Shown: piece after piece, positions 17,598 to 25,891 of the stretch | Layout of the letters: each line of letters starts with the position of its first letter | Position numbering within the stretch: the stretch's first letter is position 1 | Assembly: GCA_031396205.1 (NCBI GenBank) | Contig: JANNKH010000060.1 | Span: forward strand, 39,914 to 103,913 | DNA from: CAISIP01 sp031396205 | GTDB taxonomy: Bacteria; Pseudomonadota; Gammaproteobacteria; Burkholderiales; Burkholderiaceae_C | Direction: 5' to 3' | DNA: 64,000 bases | Notes under the pieces: generated by a model | Told to the model about the DNA's origin: nothing | Databases searched by the model: none | Seen by the model: only the letters and a program-made list of their open reading frames with translations | Made by a program: the position numbers and the translations under genes

Positions 17598-18680
17598 TCA
17601 TGTGCCGATGGCGATCGGAATGCGCTTGCGACCGAAGTTCCCGGCCGCACGGCCAAAGCGACCGGCCAGTGGATGAGCGCAATCCGGGCATTGGCCATTG
17701 GCAGTCAACCGGTAGTCGCCGATCTGGTACCAGTCGCGCTCGATCAAGGGCGCGTCGCAGTGCGCACAGCGGGTGGTGTCGCCGGCTTTGTGGTGCACAT
17801 TGCCGGTATAGACATGGCGCAATCCGGCGCGCAGTGCGATCTCGCGTGCGCGCACCAGCGTGGCTTTGGGCGTGGCGGGCACATCCATCATCTTGTGGTC
17901 GGGATGGAAGGCCGAGAAATGCAGCGGCACGTCGGCGCCGAGTTCAGCCTGGATCCATTGGCTCATCGCGGCGATCTCCGCATCGGAGTCGTTGTGGCCC
18001 GGTATCAACAGCGTCGTGATTTCGAGCCACACGTCGGTTTCGCGCCGCAGGTAGAGCAGGGTATCGAGCACCGGTTGCAGGTGCGAGCCGGTGAGTCTGA
18101 AATAGAAATCCTCACTGAACGCTTTCAGATCCACGTTGGTGGCGTCGATCTTGGCGAAGAAGTCGCGCCGCGGCTGGTCATGCACATATCCGGCCGTCAC
18201 CGCGACGGTCTGTATGCCGCAGGCATGGCAGGCGTCGGCCACGTCCATCGCGTATTCGGCAAAAATGACCGGGTCGTTGTAGGTAAAGGCCACGCTCTTG
18301 CAGTTGTATTGCAGCGCGGCGGCCGCGATCGCATCGGGGGAAGCCTGGTCCATCAGCCGGTCCATGTCGCGCGATTTGCTGATGTCCCAGTTCTGGCAGA
18401 ACTTGCAGGCCAGGTTGCAGCCGGCGGTGCCGAACGACAGCACGCTCGTGCCGGGGTAAAAATGGTTCAGCGGCTTTTTCTCGATCGGGTCGATGCAAAA
18501 GCCCGATGACCGGCCATAGGTTGTGAGCAGCATCAGGTCGCCCTGGCGCGCGCGCACAAAGCAGGCGCCGCGCTGGCCCTCGTGCAGGCGGCAGTCGCGC
18601 GGGCACAGGTCGCATTGCATGCGGCCGTCGTCCAGCATGTGCCAGTAGCGGCCATGATGGGCGATCGGCTGCGCCGTCAT
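17598..18680 (-). CDS. amrS: AmmeMemoRadiSam system radical SAM enzyme
   Basis: A 360-residue radical SAM protein with the [4Fe-4S] motif CNLACKFC (Cys88, Cys92, Cys95). It is preceded by an N-terminal cysteine cluster (Cys23, Cys26, Cys30, Cys40) as in pyruvate formate-lyase-activating-like enzymes. The C-terminus has two CxxC pairs (RCAHC; QCPDC), likely a small zinc site. The start at 18680 overlaps the AMMECR1 gene by 4 bases. The three-gene set (radical SAM, AMMECR1, MEMO) defines the AmmeMemoRadiSam system, whose reaction is still poorly understood. Confidence 0.93.
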   Translation of the reverse strand: MTAQPIAHHGRYWHMLDDGRMQCDLCPRDCRLHEGQRGACFVRARQGDLMLLTTYGRSSGFCIDPIEKKPLNHFYPGTSVLSFGTAGCNLACKFCQNWDISKSRDMDRLMDQASPDAIAAAALQYNCKSVAFTYNDPVIFAEYAMDVADACHACGIQTVAVTAGYVHDQPRRDFFAKIDATNVDLKAFSEDFYFRLTGSHLQPVLDTLLYLRRETDVWLEITTLLIPGHNDSDAEIAAMSQWIQAELGADVPLHFSAFHPDHKMMDVPATPKATLVRAREIALRAGLRHVYTGNVHHKAGDTTRCAHCDAPLIERDWYQIGDYRLTANGQCPDCAHPLAGRFGRAAGNFGRKRIPIAIGT

Positions 18681-19267
18681 GGCAAGGCTCCCGCGCCGAC
18701 CGGGGAGTCGACCTGATCGACGTCGGATTCCTCCCATTTGGCGACCGAGTAGCGTTGCAGGCGTACCGTCACGTCCCAGAAGTCGGTGGCAAACCCGGCC
18801 TTGGCCTTGAGCTGACCCATAAAGTCCCGGGGCTCTGGAAGCTGCTCCCAGACTTGCGGCAGGAACGTGCTGCGGTGGCCCTTGCATTCGAACACCAGGC
18901 CGTCGATGCCGGGTTGCAATTGGGCCAGCGCGTCGGCTTCATCCCGGAACCGCAGGGGCTGTAGCGGCGACAGCAGCGATACGCCGATGCGCACCGAATC
19001 GAGTTCATGCGCTACCAACGGTGCAAACCGCGGATCGCGCAGCGCCGCCGCGACCGCGTTGGCCCTGACGTCGTCCAGCAGGCGGCGTTGTGCCTGCAGG
19101 CTGCCGATGCAGCCCCGCAGCTGCCGATGCAGGGTCAGCGTGACAAAGCTGGCGCCGGGTTCCTGCAGCCACGCAGCGTCGTCGCGCACCACCATGGTGC
19201 GGCCGAGAGCCTGCGCGATCGCGGCGCGTGCGAGGCGCAACAAGACGATGCCCCGATCATCCTGCAT
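18677..19267 (-). CDS. amrA: AmmeMemoRadiSam system protein A (AMMECR1 domain)
   Basis: A 196-residue AMMECR1-domain protein. The hallmark LRGCIGSL is at 50-57, and ALRDPRFAPL and LSPLQPLRF follow as in the family. Cytoplasmic, no signal. It overlaps the radical SAM gene by 4 bases and the MEMO gene by 11 bases, so all three are translated from one mRNA. The molecular function is not established; the conserved Cys suggests binding of a reactive intermediate or metal, which is inference. Confidence 0.93.
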   Translation of the reverse strand: MQDDRGIVLLRLARAAIAQALGRTMVVRDDAAWLQEPGASFVTLTLHRQLRGCIGSLQAQRRLLDDVRANAVAAALRDPRFAPLVAHELDSVRIGVSLLSPLQPLRFRDEADALAQLQPGIDGLVFECKGHRSTFLPQVWEQLPEPRDFMGQLKAKAGFATDFWDVTVRLQRYSVAKWEESDVDQVDSPVGAGALP

Positions 19268-20084
19268 GGCAAGGCTGCGCCGTGAAGGCGAAGGCCGCGT
19301 AGCCGACCACCCGTTGTTTGTCACCAGCGGTGTCACCCGAATTACATTGGCCCAGCAGACCGGGCCGCAAACCGTGCCGGGACGCCGCCAGCAGCAGGCC
19401 ATTGACCGGCGTGCCGCCGCAGGCCTGTGCGTGGGTGATGGTGGGATGGAGAGCCAGGATGTCCTGCGCCGTGGCCTGGTCGACCCGCTGCGCGTCGTGA
19501 TAGGGCAGGAAGTGCGACAGGTCAGAACTGATGACGATGAGTGTTTCCGAACCACCCCACAGCTGTTCCAGCACCTGGGCCACTTCCTGCGCCGTAGCGT
19601 CACCAACGGCCAATGGCACCAGTGAAAAATCATCCAGCACCAATTGCAGGAACGGCAACTGCACCTCTAAAGCATGCTCGTGGGCATGGGCTGCGGGGCT
19701 TTCCACGACCTGGGGCAGGTGGCGGATGCGCGCGATCGCGTCCTGGTCCAGCGCGACGTCGCCCAGCGGCGTGGCGAATCGCTGGACGCCGGGAAGTGCC
19801 AGACCCCGCACCGGGACGCGGTGCACCGGACCGAGGAGAACGACGCGACGGATCGATGCGCGCGCGGCCGACAAGCCCGCGTAAGCCAATGCTGCAGTGG
19901 AGCCGGAATAGATGTATCCGGCGTGGGGAACGATGATGGCCTTGGGCGTCGGGGCCGCCTGCTGCGATTGTTCCTGCCGCGTCGCCGTCGCGTTGAAAAG
20001 CAATGAGGACACCATCTCCGACAATGCCGTAGCGCGCACCGGGTAGAAGGTACCTGCTACTGCTGGCTGACGTACGCTGGCCAT
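19257..20084 (-). CDS. amrB: AmmeMemoRadiSam system protein B (MEMO family)
   Basis: A 275-residue MEMO-family protein, related to extradiol dioxygenases. Its candidate metal ligands match human MEMO1 (His49, His81, Cys244): here His54 in IVPHAGYIYSG, His88 in GPVHRV and Cys222 in QACGGTPV; His191 in SSDLSHF is also conserved. ATG 20084 has GGAG at a good distance. It is the first gene of the minus-strand operon amrB-amrA-amrS. The long region upstream (20085-20428) holds no gene. Confidence 0.93.
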   Translation of the reverse strand: MASVRQPAVAGTFYPVRATALSEMVSSLLFNATATRQEQSQQAAPTPKAIIVPHAGYIYSGSTAALAYAGLSAARASIRRVVLLGPVHRVPVRGLALPGVQRFATPLGDVALDQDAIARIRHLPQVVESPAAHAHEHALEVQLPFLQLVLDDFSLVPLAVGDATAQEVAQVLEQLWGGSETLIVISSDLSHFLPYHDAQRVDQATAQDILALHPTITHAQACGGTPVNGLLLAASRHGLRPGLLGQCNSGDTAGDKQRVVGYAAFAFTAQPCHAG

Positions 20085-20428
20085 GTCTGCATCTCCGGAA
20101 AAGAATCGGATTGTTGCCTGTTGCGCGATGATGAACCGATCCCCGCCGACGCGCAACGCTTGTCGACCGTGACCCTGCTGGCTCCACACTTTGCACGTTC
20201 ATCACGTTCATTTATCGGTAGCCCTCATTGGACAGGCAACGACGATTGTTGGTCGGCAATGCAGCGTTATGGGTATCGCCAACGACTGCTATCAGGAATT
20301 TCAATTCACTTTTGGCCAACTGCCGTTCGTGGGGGGTCACGACGTTCCCAGCCCGGTGATTCGCGATTCAGAGATCGCCGCCTGATTCGACCTCACCCAG
20401 ACCTTTCCGGCGCCGCGGACCTGGCGTA
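20085..20428. other. Gene-free stretch upstream of the AmmeMemoRadiSam operon
   Basis: About 340 bp without a supported gene. Short open frames exist on both strands, but none shows a family motif, a good SD or consistent codon usage. It should contain the promoter of the minus-strand operon starting at 20084 and the end of the DUF3562-like gene's transcript. Confidence 0.5.
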
Positions 20429-20650
20429 TCAAGGAACTTGCAAAACGCTTGTCCGCTTGGGCGTCAATTGCTCACGGATGTTCCGTACCGCAACGATAGA
20501 AAAGTATTTCCCCACCGTAGCGCCCTCCATCAAGTGGATGCGTTGGGCTTCGTACAAGGTACCCACCTCTGCCAGGGACAACGCAAATTCCTTTGCGAGC
20601 ATGGCAATGTTCCTCTTGTCGACGGCTTCCTTGGTCTGCAGTGAACGCAT
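20429..20650 (-). CDS. DUF3562-like small protein
   Basis: A 73-residue protein. LAKEFALSLAEVGTLYEAQ followed by ATVGKYFSIVAVRNIREQL fits the DUF3562 pattern (a helix with EV-x-x-LY, then ArVxxYxxVLAxRxVRxxL), a small family found mainly in Burkholderiales. The function is unknown. The case for a real gene is strengthened by a near-consensus promoter 22-57 bp upstream of its ATG. It is divergent from the pyruvate-kinase-like gene. Confidence 0.55.
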   Translation of the reverse strand: MRSLQTKEAVDKRNIAMLAKEFALSLAEVGTLYEAQRIHLMEGATVGKYFSIVAVRNIREQLTPKRTSVLQVP

Positions 20651-20678
20651 GGTGCAATTCCAGTTCGGGGTGGTATGG

Positions 20679-20707
20679 CTTATAAAAAAGATTAACGCCA
20701 ATGTCAG
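20679..20707 (-). promoter_or_regulatory. Sigma70-type promoter of the DUF3562-like gene
   Basis: Reading the minus strand: -35 CTGACA (20707-20702), a 17-bp spacer and -10 TATAAG (20684-20679), 5 of 6 matches in each box. Transcription would start near 20672, about 22 bases before the ATG at 20650. Confidence 0.55.
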
Positions 20708-20795
20708 ACCGTCGTCTGTGCGGCAGCACTCTTTGATCAAGAAATTGAGGGGTCCTTTGTCATCTTCTGGGCATGCAATTGCCGTACAAGGGTGC

Positions 20796-22718
20796 ATGAC
20801 CCACAAGCCGACACCGGACGCAGCGCCAATGCCAGCATCCACTCAGCCACCCCATGGCGACCCCTGGGACAGCGCCGTATGCCTGGCCGTTCTGGAACAG
20901 CTTTGGACATTGCGCGAAGCCATGCAAGAATCGGAACAACGGTTTTCGCAAGCCATTCACCAGATCGCAGCGAGTCAGCAAAGCAGTGCACGCAACCTGG
21001 CGCACTACCTGGCATTTCGCGCAACGGACCTGCGAGCGGTGCAGGAAAAGCTGGCCTGGCTGGGCGTATCCTCGTTGGGGCGTGCGGAATCGCATGTCAT
21101 GGCCAGCCTGGACAAGGTGTTGGGCATATTGCATCGCCTGACCGGTCAGCCCTGGCAGGACCACTCGGGCGATGAGCCCGCCGGGAGCGTGACCGGAGCA
21201 CGCCTGCTGCAAGCCCATGCGGGTATCCTTCTGGGACCCGCTATTGCCTCCCGACATGTTCGCATCATGGTGACACTGGGTACCGACGCTGCCACTGATT
21301 TTGGTCTGGTCCGCGGTTTGGTTGAGGCCGGCATGGACCTGGCCCGCATCAACTGCGCCCATGACGATGCAGCTGCATGGCGGTCGATGGCCCGATTGGT
21401 CCGACGTGCTGCCAAAGTTGAGCATCGCGACGTCAAGATACTGATGGATCTGGGTGGACCCAAGGTCAGGACCGGTCCGATGGAGCCTGGCCCCTGCGTG
21501 CTCAAACTCAAGCCCCGGCGTGATACGCTGGGACGAGTCGTGCTGCCCTCGCGATTGGCGCTTGGCCGCAACGACGGCACCATGCCACTTGCAGACTGCG
21601 ACGCGGCAATCGCCGTGGATGCCGACTGGATCGACCGCCTGCGCGTTGACGGCAACATAGATCTGATCGATGCACGTGGCAAGAAGCGCCGATTACGGGT
21701 GGTGCAAATCCATGCCGATGGCGCCATAGCCGAGTGCCCGCAGACCTACTACCTCACGCCCGATGTGGGGCTGGCATGCAAGGGCGTGCACGGGCGCAAG
21801 ACCTATACAGCGTACCCCGGTGGCATTCGCGCTTTGCCCGGCCGCCTTCGCCTGCAAAAGGGCGACCACCTGCAACTGACCATGCAAGGTATGGGCGCTC
21901 GCGTACGCGACACCGGCGACACGGCGCACAGCACGTCCCAAATGGCCCGGATTGCCTGCACTATGCCGCTGGTGTTCGCGCAGGTGCACGCGGGTGAGCG
22001 CATCTGGTTCGATGACGGCCGCATTGGTGGTGTCATTCGCAAGGTCAGCAAAGAGACCATGAACATCGAAATCGTGCAGGCCAGGGATGCGGGCGAAACA
22101 CTGGCAGCCGACAAAGGCATCAACTTTCCGGACAGCCAACTTGCTCTACCTGCACTAACCGAGAAAGACATGATTGACTTGCAGACGGTTTGCGAGGTAG
22201 CGGATTTGGTCGGCTTGTCCTTTGTGCAAGAACCTGCGGATATTCACCGGCTTCTGAAGACGCTGCATGGCCTTGAGCGTGACGACATGGGTCTTGTCCT
22301 CAAGATCGAAACCCTGCGCGGCTTCGAGAACCTGCCGGCTCTGATGCTGGCGGCCATGTCTGCACCATCTGCCGGCGTCATGATTGCGCGCGGCGACCTG
22401 GCGGTGGAATGCGGCTTCGAGCGCATGGCCGAGATCCAGGAAGAGATTCTTTGCTGCGCGGAGGCCGCCCACATGCCCGTGATCTGGGCCACCCAGGTGC
22501 TGGAAACCCTGGGCAAAACCGGCATTCCGTCCCGCGCCGAAATATCCGATGCCAGCATGGGCGAACGCGCCGAGTGTGTGATGCTGAACAAAGGACCCTA
22601 CGTTACGCAAGCCGTTCGCGCGTTGAGCGATATCCTCAAACGCATGGCGGGCCACCAGGCAAAGAAAAGCCCCTTGCTAAGAGCCCTTCGGGCCTGGGAA
22701 ACCCAGAATCCTGCCTGA
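20796..22718 (+). CDS. Pyruvate kinase-like protein with N-terminal extension
   Basis: A 640-residue protein. Residues ~1-150 are a helical extension unlike any part of classical pyruvate kinase. The catalytic barrel then follows: VRIMVTLG, GMDLARINCAHD (Arg184, Asn186), MDLGGPKVRTG, LPALTEKD, LKIETLRGFENL, VMIARGDLAVE and WATQVLE. Thus the phosphoryl-transfer Lys, the metal-binding Glu/Asp and the Thr are kept. In the NFSHG motif the Ser is replaced (NCAHD). The C-terminal allosteric domain is absent: the protein ends ~30 residues after the VMLNKGPY segment. ATG 20796 has AAGGG close by. It may be a divergent pyruvate kinase or a regulatory relative. Confidence 0.8.
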   Translation: MTHKPTPDAAPMPASTQPPHGDPWDSAVCLAVLEQLWTLREAMQESEQRFSQAIHQIAASQQSSARNLAHYLAFRATDLRAVQEKLAWLGVSSLGRAESHVMASLDKVLGILHRLTGQPWQDHSGDEPAGSVTGARLLQAHAGILLGPAIASRHVRIMVTLGTDAATDFGLVRGLVEAGMDLARINCAHDDAAAWRSMARLVRRAAKVEHRDVKILMDLGGPKVRTGPMEPGPCVLKLKPRRDTLGRVVLPSRLALGRNDGTMPLADCDAAIAVDADWIDRLRVDGNIDLIDARGKKRRLRVVQIHADGAIAECPQTYYLTPDVGLACKGVHGRKTYTAYPGGIRALPGRLRLQKGDHLQLTMQGMGARVRDTGDTAHSTSQMARIACTMPLVFAQVHAGERIWFDDGRIGGVIRKVSKETMNIEIVQARDAGETLAADKGINFPDSQLALPALTEKDMIDLQTVCEVADLVGLSFVQEPADIHRLLKTLHGLERDDMGLVLKIETLRGFENLPALMLAAMSAPSAGVMIARGDLAVECGFERMAEIQEEILCCAEAAHMPVIWATQVLETLGKTGIPSRAEISDASMGERAECVMLNKGPYVTQAVRALSDILKRMAGHQAKKSPLLRALRAWETQNPA

Positions 22719-22892
22719 GAAGGGTGCGCTGGCGCACGGTGTTGCCGCCACATGCAGACTATGGTCTGGGATGGACATTCCATTCACGACCCTTCGGTTC
22801 TGCGGTGCATTTCAAGGCGTGCATGCCTGTGTTGCCGTTTCAAGCGTGATTTCCCTGATTTTCATTGCCTTCTCACAGCTGGAATACCCCAA

Positions 22893-23996
22893 ATGATCAC
22901 GCGTCGCCAATTTACTCTTGCTGCGCCAGGACTGCTCGGTAGCGCCATGGCAGCTTCCGGATGTTCGCCGCAATCGGGAACCGGGGACTATGCGGCCTTG
23001 GTCACCCAAACCAGGCGACCCAACCTGCAATCGAATATTGAAGGCGTCGCACTCAGCCAGGAACTGGTTCGCAATGCGACGCTGGCTCCTTCAAGCCACA
23101 ACACGCAATGCTGGAAATTCCGTGTCGAAGACAAGGCCATCTCCATCCTTCCTGACCTGTCGCTGCGGTGCCCGGCAGTGGACCCCGATGACCACCATGT
23201 GTTTGTTTCGCTGGGGTGCGCCACCGAGAATCTTGTCCTGGCGGCGCAGGCCCTTGGCCTGCGGGCCGATGCCCATTTCGACGCCGCGCAGGATCTCATC
23301 CGGGTCACGCTGGCACCCGCACCTGTACAGGTCTCACCCCTGTTTCAGGCGATTGCCTCGCGCCAGTGCACACGGGGCGACTATGACGGCAAGGCCTTGA
23401 GCAATGCAGAACTGGGATTGCTGGAGCGTACGGGCAATGGGCAAGGAGTGCGCATGCTGCTGCTGACCGAACGCCCGGCGATGGATACGGTGCTCGACCA
23501 TGTCGTTCAGGCCAACACCGCCCAGATGGCGGACCCGGCATTCATCAAGGAACTCACAACCTGGATTCGCTTCAATGCCTCCGAAGCCATGCGCACCCGG
23601 GACGGCCTGTTCAGTCGCACCACCGGCAACCCCGCCATGCCGACCTGGCTGGGCCAACTGGCCTTTGGCATGTTCTTCAAGCCCAAGGCCGAGAACGACA
23701 AGATTGCCCAACAGATTCGCAGCTCGTCGGGCATTGCAGTTTTCACGGGACAGACGGCGGACAAGGCGCACTGGGTGGAGGTTGGGCGTTGCTACGAACG
23801 CTTTGCGCTGCAGGCGACGGCACTGGGCATCCGCAACGCGTTGCTCAACCAACCGGTTGAAGTGCCATCCGCACGAACGCCGTTTGCCAATGCAATGGGA
23901 CTTGGCAATATGCGACCTGATCTGGTGGTGCGCTTCGGCCGCGGGCCTGAGATGCCGTATTCCCTGCGGCGGCCAACGCAGTCCGTGATGGTCTGA
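22893..23996 (+). CDS. Acg-like nitroreductase-family protein, Tat lipoprotein
   Basis: A 367-residue protein. The N-terminus ITRRQFTLAAPGLLGSAMAA then SGC combines a twin-arginine motif with a lipobox cysteine, so it is probably exported folded and lipid-anchored. The body has ATLAPSSHNTQCWKFRV, the flavin-site motif of Acg-family nitroreductase relatives, and IAVFTGQTADKAHWVEVGR later. Acg proteins bind FMN and are linked to dormancy or nitrosative stress in mycobacteria. It follows the pyruvate-kinase-like gene by 174 bp and precedes a quinone reductase gene by 70 bp. Confidence 0.78.
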   Translation: MITRRQFTLAAPGLLGSAMAASGCSPQSGTGDYAALVTQTRRPNLQSNIEGVALSQELVRNATLAPSSHNTQCWKFRVEDKAISILPDLSLRCPAVDPDDHHVFVSLGCATENLVLAAQALGLRADAHFDAAQDLIRVTLAPAPVQVSPLFQAIASRQCTRGDYDGKALSNAELGLLERTGNGQGVRMLLLTERPAMDTVLDHVVQANTAQMADPAFIKELTTWIRFNASEAMRTRDGLFSRTTGNPAMPTWLGQLAFGMFFKPKAENDKIAQQIRSSSGIAVFTGQTADKAHWVEVGRCYERFALQATALGIRNALLNQPVEVPSARTPFANAMGLGNMRPDLVVRFGRGPEMPYSLRRPTQSVMV

Positions 23997-24066
23997 TGAC
24001 GCCCACCGCCATTTTTCGGTGACAGCACACACGTCAGTATTCTCGGCGATTGAACCGGAGCAAGAC

Positions 24067-24648
24067 ATGCCCAAGCGAATTCTGCTGATCCAGGGCCATC
24101 CCGATACCAGTGAATCGCACCTGTGCCACGCGCTAGCGGCCAGCTATACCGATGGCGCACAGACGTCGGGGCATACCGTGCGCCAGTGCCCGGTCGCCGC
24201 GCTCGACTTTCCGTTGTTGCGCAGCCAGAAGGATTTTGAAACCGGGGTGTTGCCCGCGATTCTGCAAGCGGCACAGGAAGATATTCTTTGGTGCGAACAC
24301 CTGGTGCTTTTCTTTCCGTTGTGGGCAGGCGATATGCCCGCACTGCTCAAGGGATTTCTGGAGCAGGTGTTTCGGCCGGCATTTACCGGTTCCAGCCACA
24401 ACCCCCTGGTCAAGAAGCCGCTGTCGGGCCGGTCGGCCCGTGCCGTCGTCACCATGGCCATGCCCGCGCTGGTGTACCGGTGGTACTTCCGCGCTCACAG
24501 CGTGAAGTCCTTGGAGCGCAACATCTTAGGCATGGTTGGTATCGGGCCGGTGAACGAAACCCTGATTGGACTGACGACCGATATGGAGACCGCAGACGCT
24601 GCCAAATGGCTTGGCAAACTCAAGACACTGGGCGCACGTGGCGATTGA
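24067..24648 (+). CDS. Flavodoxin-fold NAD(P)H-quinone oxidoreductase (KefF/MdaB-like)
   Basis: A 193-residue protein with the flavodoxin-like fold of NAD(P)H dehydrogenase (quinone) enzymes. It begins KRILLIQGHPDTSESHLCHAL, then has LVLFFPLWAGDMPALLKGFLEQVF, the conserved FMN/substrate segment. GGAG lies 7 bases before ATG 24067. It probably performs two-electron quinone reduction in the cytoplasm. Its place after the Acg-like flavoprotein suggests a shared redox-stress role. Confidence 0.87.
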   Translation: MPKRILLIQGHPDTSESHLCHALAASYTDGAQTSGHTVRQCPVAALDFPLLRSQKDFETGVLPAILQAAQEDILWCEHLVLFFPLWAGDMPALLKGFLEQVFRPAFTGSSHNPLVKKPLSGRSARAVVTMAMPALVYRWYFRAHSVKSLERNILGMVGIGPVNETLIGLTTDMETADAAKWLGKLKTLGARGD

Positions 24649-24983
24649 GTTCAGCGGCGCTTTTTTCCGGAAAATATGCATTCATTCGACGGTCAAAGCG
24701 TATCGATGGCCAATGTCCGGTATGGAGGAAGGCAAATCAAAATGCAGTGTTTTCGCATGGAGTCGGTAGCGATCGACCGTATTCTGGCGGCCCAATTGCA
24801 GGCGTTGTGCAGTCGGTCGGTCCCAGTGAGTGGGCGGCTCCTTGGTGCCAGGATCATCGTCTGCGGTGCCTGAACCAGTCGTTTCTCGCGCGGCATACGT
24901 CGAGTGTGATGGTAAGCGCATCTTGGACTCGGAGGGATTGAGCCGGCGCCATGAATGGGGTCGGATCGCGTTGTCACAAAATC
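24649..24983. other. Gene-poor stretch before arsR
   Basis: About 335 bp. A 43-codon frame from ATG 24742 has a GGAGGA sequence upstream, but at an unusually long distance, and its product matches nothing I recognise. No terminator or repeat stands out. Confidence 0.4.
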
Positions 24984-25007
24984 TTCATCAATTCACGAAA
25001 CAATGAA
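24984..25007. promoter_or_regulatory. Candidate ArsR operator
   Basis: TTCAT (24984-24988) and ATGAA (25003-25007) form an inverted repeat with a 14-bp spacer ending 3 bp before the ATG of arsR. The position fits autorepression by an ArsR/SmtB protein; the exact binding sequence is inferred. Confidence 0.4.
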
Positions 25008-25010
25008 CGG

Positions 25011-25340
25011 ATGGATGTAACGCAGATGGTTCGCGCCTTGAGCGCATTGGCGCACGAGGCCCGATTGACGGTTTTCAAGCTGCTGGTAGAGGCGGGCCAG
25101 GACGGATTACCCGCCGGCGTCATTGCGGACACGTTGGCAGTCAGCCCGTCGGCACTCACTTTCCACTTGAAAGAGCTGACACATGCCGGCCTGCTGGTGC
25201 AGCGTCCCGCCGGAAGAAAGATTCACTATTCCGCCAATTTTGCCTCCATGAATGGTGTCATCGCGTACCTGACGGAAAACTGCTGCGGTGGAGCATCCTG
25301 CGAACTTGCCCAGCCAAGTGTTGCATTGCGCTGCAGCTGA
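25011..25340 (+). CDS. arsR: ArsR-family arsenic-responsive repressor
   Basis: A 109-residue winged-helix ArsR/SmtB protein (ALAHEARLTVFKLL, then the recognition helix SPSALTFHLKELTHAGLL). The classical ELCVCDL metal box is missing. Instead Cys91-Cys92 and Cys97 lie near the C-terminus (ENCCGGASC), similar to the Cys95/96/102 As(III) site described for Acidithiobacillus ferrooxidans ArsR. ATG 25011 is chosen; ATG 25026 would also work. It heads the arsenic operon. Confidence 0.88.
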   Translation: MDVTQMVRALSALAHEARLTVFKLLVEAGQDGLPAGVIADTLAVSPSALTFHLKELTHAGLLVQRPAGRKIHYSANFASMNGVIAYLTENCCGGASCELAQPSVALRCS

Positions 25341-25393
25341 CCGTCTGATCCGGCTTGCCATTTCTGGTCCCTGACAATCCCAAGAGGTTCTTC

Positions 25394-25891
25394 ATGAGCG
25401 ACAAAGTCTTCAATGTGCTGTTTCTTTGCACCGGAAACTCGGCCCGCAGCATTCTGGCTGAAAGCCTGATGAACGCGCTCGGCAAGGGCCGCTTCAAGGC
25501 ATTTTCCGCCGGCAGCCATCCCGCGGGCAAGGTCAACCCATTCGCCATCGAGTTCCTCGAACGTGCTGGTCTTCCAACCGATGGCTTTCGCAGCAAGTCC
25601 TGGGATGAGTTTGCCGCGCCCGACGCGCCTGTGATGCATTACGTTCTGACAGTCTGCGACCAGGCGGCCGGTGAGCAATGTCCGTTCTGGCCCGGTCAGC
25701 CCATGTCGGCACACTGGGGTGTGGCCGACCCGGCTGCGGTTGAAGGCAGCGACGACGCAAAGCGCCGGGCGTTCAAGGTTGCCGCCACCACGTTGCAAAA
25801 GCGGATCGAGTTATTCACCGCGCTGCCAACGGCCACGCTGGACCGTATGAGCCTGAAGGCGAAGCTCGACGCCATCGGAATAGTCGAATGA
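25394..25891 (+). CDS. arsC: Arsenate reductase, low-molecular-weight phosphatase type
   Basis: A 165-residue protein of the LMW tyrosine phosphatase-like arsenate reductases. The P-loop CTGNSAR (Cys12-Arg18) is followed by SILAE, and a second redox region VCDQAAGEQCPFWPG holds further cysteines. It reduces As(V) to As(III) using thioredoxin or glutathione/glutaredoxin. Its stop overlaps the aquaporin start by 4 bases. It is unrelated in fold to the second arsenate reductase at 26594. Confidence 0.9.
   Translation: MSDKVFNVLFLCTGNSARSILAESLMNALGKGRFKAFSAGSHPAGKVNPFAIEFLERAGLPTDGFRSKSWDEFAAPDAPVMHYVLTVCDQAAGEQCPFWPGQPMSAHWGVADPAAVEGSDDAKRRAFKVAATTLQKRIELFTALPTATLDRMSLKAKLDAIGIVE

Noticed and set aside
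17342..18509. Plus-strand frames across the TPR and radical SAM genes
   Set aside because: Shadows of the minus-strand genes, which have clear CxxxCxxC and TPR motifs.
20733..20742. Possible FNR/Anr box (TTGATCAA) upstream of the pyruvate-kinase-like gene
   Set aside because: The half-sites are fused without the required 4-bp spacer of TTGAT-N4-ATCAA.
20121..20795. N-terminal extension of the pyruvate-kinase-like frame upstream of ATG 20796
   Set aside because: It overlaps the minus-strand DUF3562-like gene and its promoter, has no conserved features, and ATG 20796 has a nearby SD.
24676..24873. 65-codon plus-strand frame before arsR
   Set aside because: No motif, an SD at the wrong distance and no homology that I can recognise.
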